In this document: positions 1 through 8,558 of the stretch, piece after piece
How the letters are laid out: the number at the start of each line of letters is the position of its first letter
How positions within the stretch are numbered: position 1 is the stretch's first letter
NCBI GenBank assembly: GCA_020428025.1
Contig: JAGQNO010000004.1
Coordinates: forward strand, 1 to 37,387
Direction: 5' to 3'
DNA length: 37,387 nucleotides
From: Candidatus Saccharimonadota bacterium
GTDB taxonomy: Bacteria; Patescibacteriota; Saccharimonadia; Saccharimonadales; UBA4665
Notes under the pieces: model-generated
The model's input: the letters and a program-made list of their open reading frames with translations, nothing else
Told to the model about the DNA's origin: nothing
The model's database searches: none
Translations under genes and position numbers: made by a program

Positions 1-2
1 CA

Positions 3-59
3 CCTTTAGTTGCAGTAGCTTATGGGATTGACAAAATTACTATGTCCGTGTTAGATTAA
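3..59 (+). CDS. C-terminal end of an unidentified protein (partial)
   Basis: Frame 3 is open from the window edge and ends at TAA (57-59), followed directly by TAG, giving an 18-residue tail ending in ITMSVLD. A good terminator-like hairpin follows at 71-136 on the same strand, which supports a real gene end. The tail is too short to assign a family, and a chance open frame of this length is possible. Confidence 0.3.
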   Translation, partial: PLVAVAYGIDKITMSVLD

Positions 60-70
60 TAGTACAAAGA

Positions 71-136
71 AAGCAGTCCCAAACTGGCGCCGTATGGTGT
101 TCTTTCCGAAAGGATAGGGGCTGTTTTTGATTTTTT
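71..136 (+). terminator. Probable intrinsic terminator between convergent genes
   Basis: The arm 71-80 (AAGCAGTCCC) pairs over 10 bp, with two G-T wobbles, with 117-126 (GGGGCTGTTT). T-rich sequence follows to 136. The loop is long (81-116) but contains its own small hairpin (CTTTCCGAAAG). It would stop the plus-strand gene at the window edge and may also act on the minus-strand DUF3800 gene ending at 142, though the T-run is weaker in that direction. Confidence 0.55.
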
Positions 137-141
137 ACTGT

Positions 142-747
142 TTAAATTTGCTGAATGTCAACAATTCGTTTCTTCAGAATTGCAACGTACTCTTTATGGT
201 CAGTTTTGCTCGTTTGGGTCGAGCGAAAAATAGAGCTTGCGACTAAGTCGGCCAACTGAATCAGTATATTTTCTTTGCTATCTACAAATTTAATATCTGC
301 AATCTTGCCTGCGGTAACATGAGCATTCTTTCTTATTAGAGAGATGGCACGCTTAGTATAGTTTGTGCCAGCGTGGCCATCAATCTTTATAGCTGCTTTC
401 TTAAGAGGAATCATCTTGAGGAGTTCGCTGATAGTCTCGTTGTAAACTCCCTTTGGAGCTAATTTGAGGCGCTTTTTATGTATCACCACGGCATAGACCC
501 AAAAATCATATTGGGCTATCAGACGTAGTACCTGTTTTATGTAATCTTTCTTGGTTTTGTTAAATTTATACTCATGGTCATCAGTCCACCCCAGTTGTCT
601 CCGAAACTTGCGCATAGCAAGTGCAGTTTCTTCGGCGACCAAATCGTCATTGAATACAACGGCGGCCATAACCAGATGGCTGCTACTACTTGGCTTTGTG
701 CCGGCATCGCCACTGTCATCGATAAAAACAAGCTGTTTGTTCCTCAT
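142..747 (-). CDS. DUF3800 family protein (predicted RNase H-like nuclease fold)
   Basis: A 201 aa protein matching DUF3800 by its pattern. It has an N-terminal beta strand with paired acidic residues ([11 protein letters not shown], about residues 6-16), a middle acidic segment (HEYKFNK, about 58-64), and a C-terminal helix with a conserved Asp ([10 protein letters not shown]). These acidic positions are what led others to predict a metal-dependent RNase H-like nuclease; no biochemical function is established for the family. The start codon overlaps the uvrB stop as ATGA, so the gene is probably translated with uvrB from the same message. It is the last gene on its strand before a convergent terminator. 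DUF3800 genes are common in defence islands and prophages, but nothing else here looks like such an island. Base composition is more AT-rich than uvrB, a hint of later acquisition. Confidence 0.8.
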   Translation of the reverse strand: MRNKQLVFIDDSGDAGTKPSSSSHLVMAAVVFNDDLVAEETALAMRKFRRQLGWTDDHEYKFNKTKKDYIKQVLRLIAQYDFWVYAVVIHKKRLKLAPKGVYNETISELLKMIPLKKAAIKIDGHAGTNYTKRAISLIRKNAHVTAGKIADIKFVDSKENILIQLADLVASSIFRSTQTSKTDHKEYVAILKKRIVDIQQI

Positions 748-2708
748 GCTTTGCTCTTTATCTCCTGGATCAAATCCCGCAGCTCCGCCGCCTCTTCAAA
801 CTGCAAGTTGGCGCTGGCAAGCTCCATCTGGGCCGTCAGGTCGCGGATAAGCGCCGGGTATTCTTCTTTGGCGATTTTGTTGATTTCGCGTTTGGCGCGC
901 TTGGCTTCTTCCGGCAGCTCTTGGTTAAGCCGATCTTCCACGGCCCGGCCGGCGGTGTGCGGCGTTATGCCGTGCTCTTTATTGTAGGCTTCCTGGATTT
1001 TACGGCGGCGCGAGGTTTCGTCCATAGTGGCTTTCATGCTGCGCGTAACCACATCGGCGTACATAATGACGTGACCTTCTACGTGACGAGCGGCCCGGCC
1101 CACGGTCTGGATAAGCGCCGGTTCAGAGCGGAGGAAGCCCTCTTTATCCGCATCCAAAATAGCTACCAGGCTGACCTCTGGCAAATCTAGGCCCTCACGG
1201 AGTAGGTTAATGCCTACTAGGACGTCGTAGACGCCTAGGCGGAGGTCTCGTAAAATGTCTGTTCGGTCCAGGGTGTCTACATCGCTATGCAGGTAGGCCA
1301 CTTTTATACCTAGCTCTTGCAGGTACTCAGTTAGGTCTTCTGACATGCGCTTGGTGAGAGTAGTCACTAGTACGCGCTGATGCTTTTTAACGGTGGCGCG
1401 GATTTCTGCGATGAGGTCGTCCACCTGACCGTCCACCGGGCGGACCTCTATGGGCGGATCCAGCAGGCCGGTGGGCCGAATCACCTGCTGGGCTGGCTCC
1501 GGCGAGCGACTTAACTCATACTCCGCCGGAGTGGCGCTGACGTAGACGACTTGGTTAACGTGCCGTTCAAATTCCGGGAAGGTCAGCGGCCGGTTATCTA
1601 GCGCCGATGGCAATCTAAAGCCGTACTCCACCAGCGATTCTTTGCGGGCGCGGTCCCCGTTATACATGGCGCGCAGTTGCGGTACGGTCATGTGCGATTC
1701 ATCAATGAGCATCAGATAATCGTCCGGGAAGTAATCTAGCAGCGTGGCCGGTTGCTCGCCTGGCTCGCGGTTGGTTAGGTAGCGAGAATAGTTTTCTATG
1801 CCTTTTACAAAACCGGTTTCTGCCAGCATTTCTAGGTCAAAACGCGTGCGCTGCTCTAGGCGCTGGGCCTCTAGCAGTTTATCGTTTTGTTTAAACCAAG
1901 CTAGGCGTTCCGCCAACTCTTGCTCAATCTGGCCAATGGCCAGCTTAACCTTATCTTGCGGCGTCACGTAGTGGCTGGATGGGAAGATGGTTATGCTGTC
2001 TGGCTTGCGTAAAATTTCCCCTGTTAGCGGGTCTATTTGGGTGATGCGCTCAATCTCATCGCCAAAGAAATCTAGGCGGTAGGCCAGCTCCTCTCCGGCA
2101 GGGTAAATATCGACTACATCGCCGCGGACGCGGAAGGTGCCGCGGTGGAAGTCCGTGTCGTTTCTTTGATATTGAATATCTGTGAGCTGGCGGAGCAGCT
2201 TATCGCGCAGGCGTCGCTCCCCTGTTTTAGCGCGGACAGACAAATCATTGTAATCGCTGGGTGATCCAATGCCGTAAATACAGGACACGCTGGCTACAAT
2301 AATCACATCCCGGCGCTGCAGCAGCGCATCTGTAGCTGCGTGGCGCAGCCGGTCAATTTCCTCATTGATTTGGCTGTCTTTTTCTATATATGTGTCTGAC
2401 CGGGCAATGTAGGCCTCCGGCTGGTAGTAGTCAAAGTAGGATACAAAATAATGCACCGCGTTATCTGGGAAAAAGTGCTTAAACTCCCCGTACAGCTGGG
2501 CTGCTAGGGTTTTGTTATGGCTTAAAACCAGCGTGGGGCGACCGGTGTTTTGGATTAGGTTAGCCATGGTGTAGGTCTTGCCTGATCCGGTCACGCCTAA
2601 CAATGTCTGATTTTTCTCTCCTTTAGCTAGGCCATCGGTCAAATGAGCAATGGCCGCCGGCTGGTCGCCGGTGGGCTGGTAATCGCTTCTAAGATGGAAT
2701 TTTGCCAT
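744..2708 (-). CDS. uvrB: UvrABC excision nuclease subunit B
   Basis: UvrB is the damage-verifying helicase-like subunit of nucleotide excision repair; it is loaded by UvrA and then recruits UvrC. The 654 aa length is normal. Visible parts in order are the Walker A motif GVTGSGKT (residues 38-45), the tyrosine-rich beta-hairpin region ([19 protein letters not shown]), the DEAD-type box LIDESH, the second RecA-like domain with the [10 protein letters not shown] and QTVGRAARH motifs, and a C-terminal UVR motif ([13 protein letters not shown]) that contacts UvrC. The start ATG is fixed by an extended -10 element (TG-T-TACAAT) ending 6 nt upstream, implying a leaderless transcript. The stop TGA overlaps the DUF3800 start. 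uvrA and uvrC are not in this window. Confidence 0.98.
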   Translation of the reverse strand: MAKFHLRSDYQPTGDQPAAIAHLTDGLAKGEKNQTLLGVTGSGKTYTMANLIQNTGRPTLVLSHNKTLAAQLYGEFKHFFPDNAVHYFVSYFDYYQPEAYIARSDTYIEKDSQINEEIDRLRHAATDALLQRRDVIIVASVSCIYGIGSPSDYNDLSVRAKTGERRLRDKLLRQLTDIQYQRNDTDFHRGTFRVRGDVVDIYPAGEELAYRLDFFGDEIERITQIDPLTGEILRKPDSITIFPSSHYVTPQDKVKLAIGQIEQELAERLAWFKQNDKLLEAQRLEQRTRFDLEMLAETGFVKGIENYSRYLTNREPGEQPATLLDYFPDDYLMLIDESHMTVPQLRAMYNGDRARKESLVEYGFRLPSALDNRPLTFPEFERHVNQVVYVSATPAEYELSRSPEPAQQVIRPTGLLDPPIEVRPVDGQVDDLIAEIRATVKKHQRVLVTTLTKRMSEDLTEYLQELGIKVAYLHSDVDTLDRTDILRDLRLGVYDVLVGINLLREGLDLPEVSLVAILDADKEGFLRSEPALIQTVGRAARHVEGHVIMYADVVTRSMKATMDETSRRRKIQEAYNKEHGITPHTAGRAVEDRLNQELPEEAKRAKREINKIAKEEYPALIRDLTAQMELASANLQFEEAAELRDLIQEIKSKA

Positions 2709-2714
2709 CTTTAC

Positions 2715-2720
2715 ATTGTA
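2715..2720 (-). promoter_or_regulatory. Extended -10 promoter of uvrB
   Basis: The minus strand reads TG-T-TACAAT, then 6 nt (GTAAAG), then the uvrB ATG. Transcription would begin at or within a base or two of the start codon. uvrB can therefore be expressed separately from the LOG-like gene ending 36 nt upstream of it. Confidence 0.6.
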
Positions 2721-2743
2721 ACAGCCTTTTTATAACTCTAGTG

Positions 2744-3322
2744 CTACTTAGTTTTATAGATATGTTTGTACTTGGCGTTTTCTTTGTCAAGAAATTTGGT
2801 TAGCTGGGTGATTAATTTTTCTGAATTGTCACCAAACATCACAGCATCGGCATTGCGGAGCGGCTTAGAAAGCTCCAGCAGCCCTTCTATTTCTGTGCTG
2901 ACGCCGCCCGCGCCTTGCAAGAAAGCAATGGGTGTTTCTGATTCCATGGCAATGGTAAATTCATGCAAGGTGCCCAGACGACCCCCGATGCTAATGACGC
3001 CATCTGCAGACGTAATCAGCAGTGTGTCGCGGCCAATGTAGTGCAGGCCGGTGTAGAGAATCGTGTCATAGGCTTCTGTGGGCAAGCGGTATTTCATGAC
3101 GTGTTCTACCTTGCTGGCAGCTGGGCTTAAGCCCACGCTCATGCGCCCACCGGCAGCTTTGTAGCCTTCTGCGGCGTAGTTTGGTAGGCCAATAGTGGCG
3201 CCGGTTAACAGGGAGTGGCCGGCCTTGGCAATGGCAGCACCCATGGCAATGGCCATCTCTTTGCCATCTTCAACACTAACGCCGCGAGCGGCGCCAGAAA
3301 CAGCGATTTGGTATTGACTCAT
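2744..3322 (-). CDS. LOG-like Rossmann-fold protein (TIGR00725-type)
   Basis: A 192 aa protein of the lysine-decarboxylase-like/LOG superfamily, a Rossmann-type nucleotide-binding fold. The N-terminus has a Gly/Ala-rich first loop (IAVSGAARG), a second glycine-rich strand (LLTGATIGLPNYAAEGY), and the family hallmark GG-x-GT-xx-E appears as IGGRLGTLHE (about residues 115-124) with a preceding GRD. LOG proteins release cytokinin-type bases from nucleoside monophosphates; many bacterial members have unknown nucleotide substrates, so only the fold and nucleotide binding are claimed. The start overlaps the end of the upstream 417 aa gene by 4 nt (ATGA), indicating one operon. Length is typical of the short bacterial subgroup. 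Confidence 0.8.
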   Translation of the reverse strand: MSQYQIAVSGAARGVSVEDGKEMAIAMGAAIAKAGHSLLTGATIGLPNYAAEGYKAAGGRMSVGLSPAASKVEHVMKYRLPTEAYDTILYTGLHYIGRDTLLITSADGVISIGGRLGTLHEFTIAMESETPIAFLQGAGGVSTEIEGLLELSKPLRNADAVMFGDNSEKLITQLTKFLDKENAKYKHIYKTK

Positions 3323-4572
3323 ACGATTGCCGCCTCCTCTTGCAGCGTCAATTTGGCAGGCTGCAGCGCATCGGCCACCGCCTGCTCTAGGTTATCGTGA
3401 TTTAAGTACCGTAGGGCTAGTTCATTCCACAGCGCGGATTGCGCATTACTAAACTGCCGCGCCTGATATTCCAGATGGTTACAGGCATTAATGGCACTGT
3501 CCAAAAGGTTCAGAGACACAATTTTGCCTTGGTGCATAAAGCTCAAGTAATCCGAGTTTTCCCAGAACGCCAGACTGGGCGCCCATTTGCTCAGCACAGC
3601 GCAGGCATCGTGCCAGTAGAAATCTGCTGCCTGAACATACGGACCAAAAATATCTTCGTTTACGGCCTGCTGCCCACGCGCAAAATACTGCTGCACCACA
3701 TGCCACGGCAAGGCTTGCTCCATGAGCGCATTGTTAAGCTGCACCCGCCCCAGGGAAACAGACTCTACCCGATGTGCAAAATCGCCGTGCACCTGCGCAG
3801 CCTTTAGATAATTACCAGCAGCAGCAATGGCGTTGAGCTCGTGCACTGCCAGCGCAGCGGTAGCCAGTACCATGCCAGCTGGTTTGTTTTTAGGCATGGG
3901 CAGTAGCGCCACCGCCCCTAGCTCTGGCAACCCTAAAACGGTGTGAGCTTTGTTTTGGGTAATCTGCTCGGACACTTGTTGCCAGCGCTTATCTGTTGTG
4001 CTCAGAATTTGCGGCGATTTTGTCTCAAAATCGGCCGGCTTTAGCTTCTTATAACCTTCGCGCCAGGCTTTAGCCCAACTCTGACTTTCTAGGCTGAGCG
4101 CCGCAGCCACCAGTAGCGCCGGCGACTCCGCTCTAAGCATGCCATCCAGGGAACGGTAACGCAGCATTTTCTGTAGTCTCTTAGGCGCATGCAATTTGAG
4201 CAGTCGCTTAACGGCCACCGGTTTGACCATGAACGTGCTGTGGTCTTGAGCCTCTGCCCGGAGGGCGTGCACCAGCCCGTCCATAAGATTAGCCTCTGCG
4301 TTAACGTGACTACCGGCGCGGAGGCGCAAGGCCTTTTCTAAGCGCTTGTCATCATCGGTGGTGCGCTGTTTGAGCGCGTGGTATAGCTCTTCTGGGGTGG
4401 TGTCTTGCCCGTCTAGTCCCAATTGCCGCAGCTTTTGTCGAGCCTGCTGCACGACATCTACAGACAACTTAATATCCTGATTATTATGGCCACTGGCACG
4501 CTCCAACGCACCCAGCTGCAGTCTAAACTGTGGCTGCTGTACGCTTAAGAGTTCTGACAAAATCCGGGTCAT
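3319..4572 (-). CDS. Unrecognised 417 aa protein
   Basis: No known family was recognised. The protein is soluble, with no signal peptide or membrane segment, strongly helical and rich in Ala, Leu, Gln and His. The region around residues 75-170 is basic (several KR-rich helices including KRLLKLHAPKRLQKMLRYR), which could bind nucleic acid. The middle has a hydrophobic patch (AVALLPMPKNKPAG) and the C-terminal half holds several Trp/Tyr residues (DFYWHDACAVLSKW). There are few cysteines and no Walker, nuclease or zinc-ribbon motif. Codon use matches the neighbours, so it looks long resident. It is first in an operon whose next gene (LOG-like) overlaps by 4 nt, with uvrB beyond. It may be specific to this lineage. 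Confidence 0.75.
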   Translation of the reverse strand: MTRILSELLSVQQPQFRLQLGALERASGHNNQDIKLSVDVVQQARQKLRQLGLDGQDTTPEELYHALKQRTTDDDKRLEKALRLRAGSHVNAEANLMDGLVHALRAEAQDHSTFMVKPVAVKRLLKLHAPKRLQKMLRYRSLDGMLRAESPALLVAAALSLESQSWAKAWREGYKKLKPADFETKSPQILSTTDKRWQQVSEQITQNKAHTVLGLPELGAVALLPMPKNKPAGMVLATAALAVHELNAIAAAGNYLKAAQVHGDFAHRVESVSLGRVQLNNALMEQALPWHVVQQYFARGQQAVNEDIFGPYVQAADFYWHDACAVLSKWAPSLAFWENSDYLSFMHQGKIVSLNLLDSAINACNHLEYQARQFSNAQSALWNELALRYLNHDNLEQAVADALQPAKLTLQEEAAIV

Positions 4573-4598
4573 GTTTTTGTGTCTCGTTTGTTATCTTT

Positions 4599-4628
4599 AG
4601 ATTAGCATAAGCGTTGCCTTAACCGCAA
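4599..4628 (-). promoter_or_regulatory. Predicted promoter of the 417 aa gene
   Basis: The minus strand reads TTGCGG, an 18 nt spacer, then TAATCT preceded by TGC (extended -10). The start codon lies about 26 nt beyond the -10, so unlike many genes here the transcript would have a short leader. Confidence 0.45.
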
Positions 4629-4655
4629 GGGGTCATGTCTCTAAAAATGGCTGAT

Positions 4656-4756
4656 TTCTAGCAGACCACGCCGTGGGTCTTCTATGCTACCAAGCATGGC
4701 CGTCCCGTGGACTTCTTGATTTTGGCCTCAGGACGGAAGTCGATGCAATGCTAGAA
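4656..4756. ncRNA. Candidate structured RNA with pseudoknot-like pairing
   Basis: The 178 nt gap between the PfkB kinase gene and the 417 aa gene holds a compact fold. A perfect 8 bp closing stem joins 4656-4663 (TTCTAGCA) to 4749-4756. Inside are a hairpin 4664-4669/4673-4679 (one bulge), a perfect 5 bp hairpin 4684-4688/4693-4697 with a 4 nt loop, and two interlocked 6 bp pairings: CCGTCC 4700-4705 with GGACGG 4731-4736, and GACTTC 4710-4715 with GAAGTC 4736-4741. The interlocking means either a pseudoknot or two alternative folds. The strand is uncertain. On the minus strand the element would be a 3' UTR or spacer RNA whose 5' arm includes the PfkB stop codon. No known RNA family was recognised. 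Confidence 0.4.
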
Positions 4757-5752
4757 CGGCGTAGCCTTATACCACTCCGGCGCCTTGGCCAGCCATTCTT
4801 CTAGCTCTTTCTCTGTTAGGAGTCCGGCCTGCGCGCCGGTTTGCTGTACCACGCTCATGGAGTTAATAGGCGCCCACTGCAGTGCGCCTTCAAGGCTGTT
4901 GCCCTTAGCTAGCGCAGCTACAAAGGTGCTAGCAAAGGCGTCGCCGGCGCCCGTACGCTCTTTTGGCGGAGAGGGGTCTGGGTAGAGGGGCATCTTGAGG
5001 CGCTGATTGCCGTCAGAGGCGTAGGCGCCGTCTGGGCCATCGGTAATAACAACGATTTTGCACCCCAGAGCGTGCAGACGGTCAAACATGCCATGCAGGT
5101 CCTCGCGCTTGCCGCCACTGACAAACTCTGCCTCCTCGCGGTTGAGCACCATGACTTCAGAGCGGGCGTAGAGTCGTTTTAGGCGTTCTGTGCCGGCTTT
5201 CATCTGGAACGTACCAGGCTGGAAGGCTAATTTAACGTCTGGGTGTTTGTCGAGCCAGTCAGAAACTTGATCGTGGTATTCTAGGGCGTTTTCGCTAATA
5301 GAGCTAAAGTACACCCAACGCGGGATTTCATCTGGGCGCAGGTGGGGCCAATAGTACTTGTAGTTCTCGTGGTTGATTAAAATTGTGCGCTCTTCTTTGT
5401 ACCAGAGCACATAGTGCATATTGCTGACTTTGCGAGCGTTGACGCGGACCAGACTGGTGTCAATCTTTTCTTTTTGCAGGGCCCTAATCATGCTTAAGCC
5501 CTCTTTGTCGTCGCCCACGTTGGTGACAAACGACGTCTTTAGGCCCAGGCGGCTAGCCGACACAGCGGCGTTGCTGGCATTGCCAACGCCTTCTAAAACT
5601 TCTGCATGGTCAAACGGCAGCTTGGTGCCAAATTGCATGGTTAGCCATTTGCCTTGGTCGTTTTCTGTTACGTACGCCTGGTCGTCTATTAGCTTAATAA
5701 AAGCATCTGTTACGATGTCTCCGATTGCTAACAGGTCAGTTTGTCGTGCCAT
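4751..5752 (-). CDS. PfkB-family carbohydrate kinase
   Basis: A ribokinase/PfkB-family sugar kinase of 333 aa. The N-terminal strand (LLAIGDIVTDAF), the substrate-side glycine motif (GVGNASNAAVSASRLG) and the C-terminal signature RTGAGDAFASTF with the catalytic Asp of GAGD (about residues 268-271) are all present. The substrate cannot be read from sequence. The setting, last in a tkt-fba run, suggests a sugar-phosphate such as fructose-6-P or sedoheptulose-7-P (inference). A GTG three codons upstream (5761) is also open, but AAGGGTGG lies 5 nt before the ATG at 5752, so that start is preferred. The gene follows fba after 58 nt, and its stop TAG lies inside the 5' arm of the candidate RNA fold. 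Confidence 0.88.
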   Translation of the reverse strand: MARQTDLLAIGDIVTDAFIKLIDDQAYVTENDQGKWLTMQFGTKLPFDHAEVLEGVGNASNAAVSASRLGLKTSFVTNVGDDKEGLSMIRALQKEKIDTSLVRVNARKVSNMHYVLWYKEERTILINHENYKYYWPHLRPDEIPRWVYFSSISENALEYHDQVSDWLDKHPDVKLAFQPGTFQMKAGTERLKRLYARSEVMVLNREEAEFVSGGKREDLHGMFDRLHALGCKIVVITDGPDGAYASDGNQRLKMPLYPDPSPPKERTGAGDAFASTFVAALAKGNSLEGALQWAPINSMSVVQQTGAQAGLLTEKELEEWLAKAPEWYKATPF

Positions 5753-5810
5753 TTTGTCCACCCTTTTTGTAATTGCTTATGCTTTATATTGTGCCATATC
5801 CGGAAGCCCG

Positions 5811-6725
5811 CTACAAGCGAGCCTTGCCCACTGCGCCAAAGTCATGCAGCTTGGCTTCTACTACTTTCTGCACTGCCGGTTCTACATCTTGAGTAATGAG
5901 CTTGGCCACAGAGTATTCATTGGGATTTTTCTTGAGCGATTTCTCTAGTGCCGTGCGGTAGGCGTAGCGCATATCGGAATTAATGTTAATTTTGGTTACG
6001 CCAATGGTAACGGCGCTTCTAAAGTAGTGACCGGGCGTGCCGCTGCCGCCGTGCAGACTAATATTGCAGTTAGAGGCTGCACGCAGTTCTGACAAAAGCT
6101 GGAGGTCTAATTTTTTTGGCACCGGATATTTACCATGCAGGTTGCCAATGGCGGCCGCAAAGGTATCGATTCCTGTTGCTGCAACAAATTCCTTCATGCC
6201 CTGTGGCGTGCTAAACGTTTTTTTGATCTCTTCGTAGTCGATTTTTTCTTTGTGCAGATTGCTGCTGCCACCAAAGTAATGCGGCTCTGACTCTACTAAT
6301 GCGCCAGTTAATTTGGCGTGGGCCACAACTTCGCGGGTGGCGTTAATAATCTCTTCGTCGGTAGCATCGTGATTGGCTTGAGAAATATCTATATGGATAA
6401 ATTCAAAGCCCGCTTCTATGCCTTTTTTGGCTGCCTCTACGCTGGGAGAGTGATCTAGGTTAATGTACATTTCTACGCCGTATTCTTCTTTGTAGTTATC
6501 TACCATGTCGCGGACGTTTTCTAGACCCATGTCGTCAACTTCTCCCTGGCTGACCTCTACAAGTACGGGTGCCCGCAGTTTGGCTGCCGCTCTGCAGATG
6601 GCCTTAAGGGTGGCTTGGTCATCTAAGTTAAACGCGCCAAAGGCCCATTTTTGCTGCCGCGCCTGCTGCATCCGCCGACGCGCCTGGGCGCAGTTTTTTC
6701 TAATCTCTTCTAAGCTTTGGGGCAT
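5811..6725 (-). CDS. fba: Class II (zinc) fructose-bisphosphate aldolase family
   Basis: Class II aldolases reversibly join dihydroxyacetone phosphate with an aldose phosphate in glycolysis. In this 304 aa protein the zinc ligand and catalytic residues are in place: NLDHS (Asp91, His92), an acidic segment ALVESE (about 142-147), GNLHG (His197), SLHGGSGT (His225), and the phosphate-binding NINSD (249-251). Length matches the shorter class IIB-type proteins. The start shares one base with the tktC stop (TAATG), so it is translationally coupled to the transketolase genes. No transaldolase occurs nearby, so this enzyme may also act on sedoheptulose-1,7-bisphosphate, as some class II aldolases do; tagatose-bisphosphate is another known substrate of the family. 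Confidence 0.92.
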   Translation of the reverse strand: MPQSLEEIRKNCAQARRRMQQARQQKWAFGAFNLDDQATLKAICRAAAKLRAPVLVEVSQGEVDDMGLENVRDMVDNYKEEYGVEMYINLDHSPSVEAAKKGIEAGFEFIHIDISQANHDATDEEIINATREVVAHAKLTGALVESEPHYFGGSSNLHKEKIDYEEIKKTFSTPQGMKEFVAATGIDTFAAAIGNLHGKYPVPKKLDLQLLSELRAASNCNISLHGGSGTPGHYFRSAVTIGVTKININSDMRYAYRTALEKSLKKNPNEYSVAKLITQDVEPAVQKVVEAKLHDFGAVGKARL

Positions 6726-7675
6726 TATTTTTTCCTTTCTACAGCGGCGTGTGCGGCTAATCTAATGTGCTGGGCGTCCAGGCCAAAGTGGTGCATTAAC
6801 TGTTCCGGGTCGCCGGATTCGCCAAATTGATCTTTCATACCGATTCTAATCAGCGGCACGGCCAGCCCTTCATCGGCAATAACTTCTGCCACGGCGGACC
6901 CTAGCCCGCCCGTAATTTGTGCTTCTTCTGCGGTCACAACACAGCCCGTTTTCTTTAGTGATTGTAAGATAGTCTTTACGTCCAGCGGTTTAATAGTGGG
7001 CACATGCACCACCTCTGCCTCTATGCCGTCTTTGTAGAGTAGTTCCGCGGCTTTGACGGCCTGGGGCGTCATGGTGCCGGTGGCAATCAGTGTTACGTCT
7101 GCGCCTTTTTCTAGTACATAGGCTGGGCCAATTTGAAATGGCGTTTTTTCATCTGTAATGATTGGCGTGGCTTCGCGAGCCATGCGCATATAGTTAGGGC
7201 GCTTGTCCTTGGCCATGGCCAATGTGGCTTTTTCTGCCTCTATACTGTCGCACGGGGCCAGTACTACCATATTGGGCAGAGCGCGCATGAGCGCAATGTC
7301 CTCTAGCATTTGGTGCGTGGCGCCGTCTGGTCCAACAGATATGCCAGCGTGTGCGCCAATCAGCTTAACGGGTTGTTCATTGAGGCAAATAGTAGTGCGG
7401 ATTTGCTCCCAGCAGCGGCCGGGCATAAAGGCAGCATAGCTGGACACAAAGGCAACTTTACCGGCCGCGGCCAGTCCGGCGCCTACCGTAACTAGATTCT
7501 GCTCTGCAACGCCAATTTGGAAAAATCGGTCTGGGAATTCTTTTTGGAAGCCGTCCATTTTAACAGATCCGGTTAAGTCTGCGCAGCAGGCCACGACATT
7601 ATGGTCTAGTTGACCAGCCTTGACTAAGCCACGGCCAAAGCCGGCCCGAATTGGTTCTGACGATGTATCACTCAT
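6725..7675 (-). CDS. Transketolase, C-terminal subunit (pyrimidine-binding and C domains)
   Basis: The second half of a split transketolase, 316 aa. It holds the pyrimidine-binding domain, with RFFQIGVAEQNLVTVGAGLA containing the Glu that activates thiamine diphosphate, and the phosphate/aromatic-ring motifs (SYAAFMPGRCWEQIR, AHAGISVGPDGATHQ), then the C-terminal domain. It works with the N-terminal subunit from the preceding gene to move two-carbon units between sugar phosphates. The start overlaps that gene by 8 nt and the stop shares a base with fba, so the three are one translational unit. Split transketolases are known in archaea and many bacteria. 1-deoxyxylulose-5-phosphate synthase is less likely because that enzyme is normally one longer chain. 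Confidence 0.93.
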   Translation of the reverse strand: MSDTSSEPIRAGFGRGLVKAGQLDHNVVACCADLTGSVKMDGFQKEFPDRFFQIGVAEQNLVTVGAGLAAAGKVAFVSSYAAFMPGRCWEQIRTTICLNEQPVKLIGAHAGISVGPDGATHQMLEDIALMRALPNMVVLAPCDSIEAEKATLAMAKDKRPNYMRMAREATPIITDEKTPFQIGPAYVLEKGADVTLIATGTMTPQAVKAAELLYKDGIEAEVVHVPTIKPLDVKTILQSLKKTGCVVTAEEAQITGGLGSAVAEVIADEGLAVPLIRIGMKDQFGESGDPEQLMHHFGLDAQHIRLAAHAAVERKK

Positions 7676-8513
7676 GTTCGCTCCTAATCTTGCCCTGAAG
7701 GGTTCGTAGTTCCACTAGGGCCTTTTTGGCTTGTTCGTGATCTGGCGGTACGCCGTGCCACTTAAAGTCATACTCCATAAAATCTACGCCCTTGCCGGGG
7801 ACGGTGTAGGCCAGGATGCAGGTTGGCTTGGTGGTTACTGCGCGGGCCATGGCACAGGCGTCAATAACTGCCTCTACGTCGTTGCCGTCGATTTCTAGGA
7901 CGTGCCAGCCAAAAGCTTCCCACTTTTCCCTTAGGTTTTCTAGGGGCAAAACAGATTCTGTGGGGCCATCGATTTGGATGTTGTTGCGGTCCACAATTAC
8001 GGTTATGGTATCTAGATTATACTTGGGCGCCAGCATGGCGGCTTCCCAGACGTTGCCTTCGTCTAGCTCGCCATCGCCCATGGTGACATAGATTTGTCTA
8101 TGTGGCTGCCCGTTTAGCCTAAGCCCCATAGCAAGACCAATTGCCTGGCTCAGACCGCTGCCTAAAGGGCCGCTGGTAGATTCTAGGCCTGGCAGTTTGG
8201 TTCTTTCTGGGTGGCCTTGCAGCCTGGAGCCTAATTTGCGTAGGGTTAAGAGTTCCTTGCGGTCAAAATAACCGGCGTTTGCCATGGCCGCATAACGCAC
8301 CGGCACGCAGTGTCCATTGCTCATGAGCAAAATGTCGCGCTCGTCCCAGTCTGGTTTTTTGGGGTCGTGTTTAAGGACGTCAAAATAGAGGGCAGTAAAA
8401 ATGTCTGCCAGGCCGAGCGGGCCCGCGCTGTGGCCGCTTTTGGCGGCCTCTAGCATTTTAATAACATCCTGCCGGATGTCAGTAGCGATGAGTTCTAATT
8501 GTTTTGTGGTCAT
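7668..8513 (-). CDS. Transketolase, N-terminal subunit (ThDP-binding)
   Basis: The first half of the split transketolase, 281 aa. It shows the N-terminal substrate/diphosphate motifs SGHSAGPLG and SNGHCVP, the GPLGSGLSQAIGLAMG segment, and the thiamine-diphosphate motif that starts at GDGELDEGN and ends at VDRNN (about residues 145-175). It pairs with the C-terminal subunit encoded directly downstream. The ATG at 8513 has no clear Shine-Dalgarno sequence; an extended -10 (TG-T-TATAAT) sits 10 nt upstream, so the leader is only a few bases. A bidirectional hairpin (8559-8589) separates it from rpe, making tktN-tktC-fba its own transcription unit, perhaps continuing into the PfkB gene. Confidence 0.93.
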   Translation of the reverse strand: MTTKQLELIATDIRQDVIKMLEAAKSGHSAGPLGLADIFTALYFDVLKHDPKKPDWDERDILLMSNGHCVPVRYAAMANAGYFDRKELLTLRKLGSRLQGHPERTKLPGLESTSGPLGSGLSQAIGLAMGLRLNGQPHRQIYVTMGDGELDEGNVWEAAMLAPKYNLDTITVIVDRNNIQIDGPTESVLPLENLREKWEAFGWHVLEIDGNDVEAVIDACAMARAVTTKPTCILAYTVPGKGVDFMEYDFKWHGVPPDHEQAKKALVELRTLQGKIRSEHE

Positions 8514-8523
8514 TATGCTTATG

Positions 8524-8529
8524 ATTATA
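8524..8529 (-). promoter_or_regulatory. Extended -10 promoter of the tkt-fba unit
   Basis: A consensus TATAAT preceded by TGT on the minus strand, 10 nt from the tktN ATG. No convincing -35 was found at 16-18 nt, as expected when an extended -10 carries the contact. The predicted 5' UTR is about 3-5 nt. Confidence 0.65.
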
Positions 8530-8558
8530 ACACTTTACCAAACTCTTGAACTCACCCT

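Noticed and set aside
4731-4741. GGAA tetraloop (GAC-GGAA-GTC) resembling the SRP RNA core
   Set aside because: SRP RNA needs CAGG before the 3 bp stem and AGCA after it; here the flanks are TCAG and GATG, so the SRP54-binding loop is absent.
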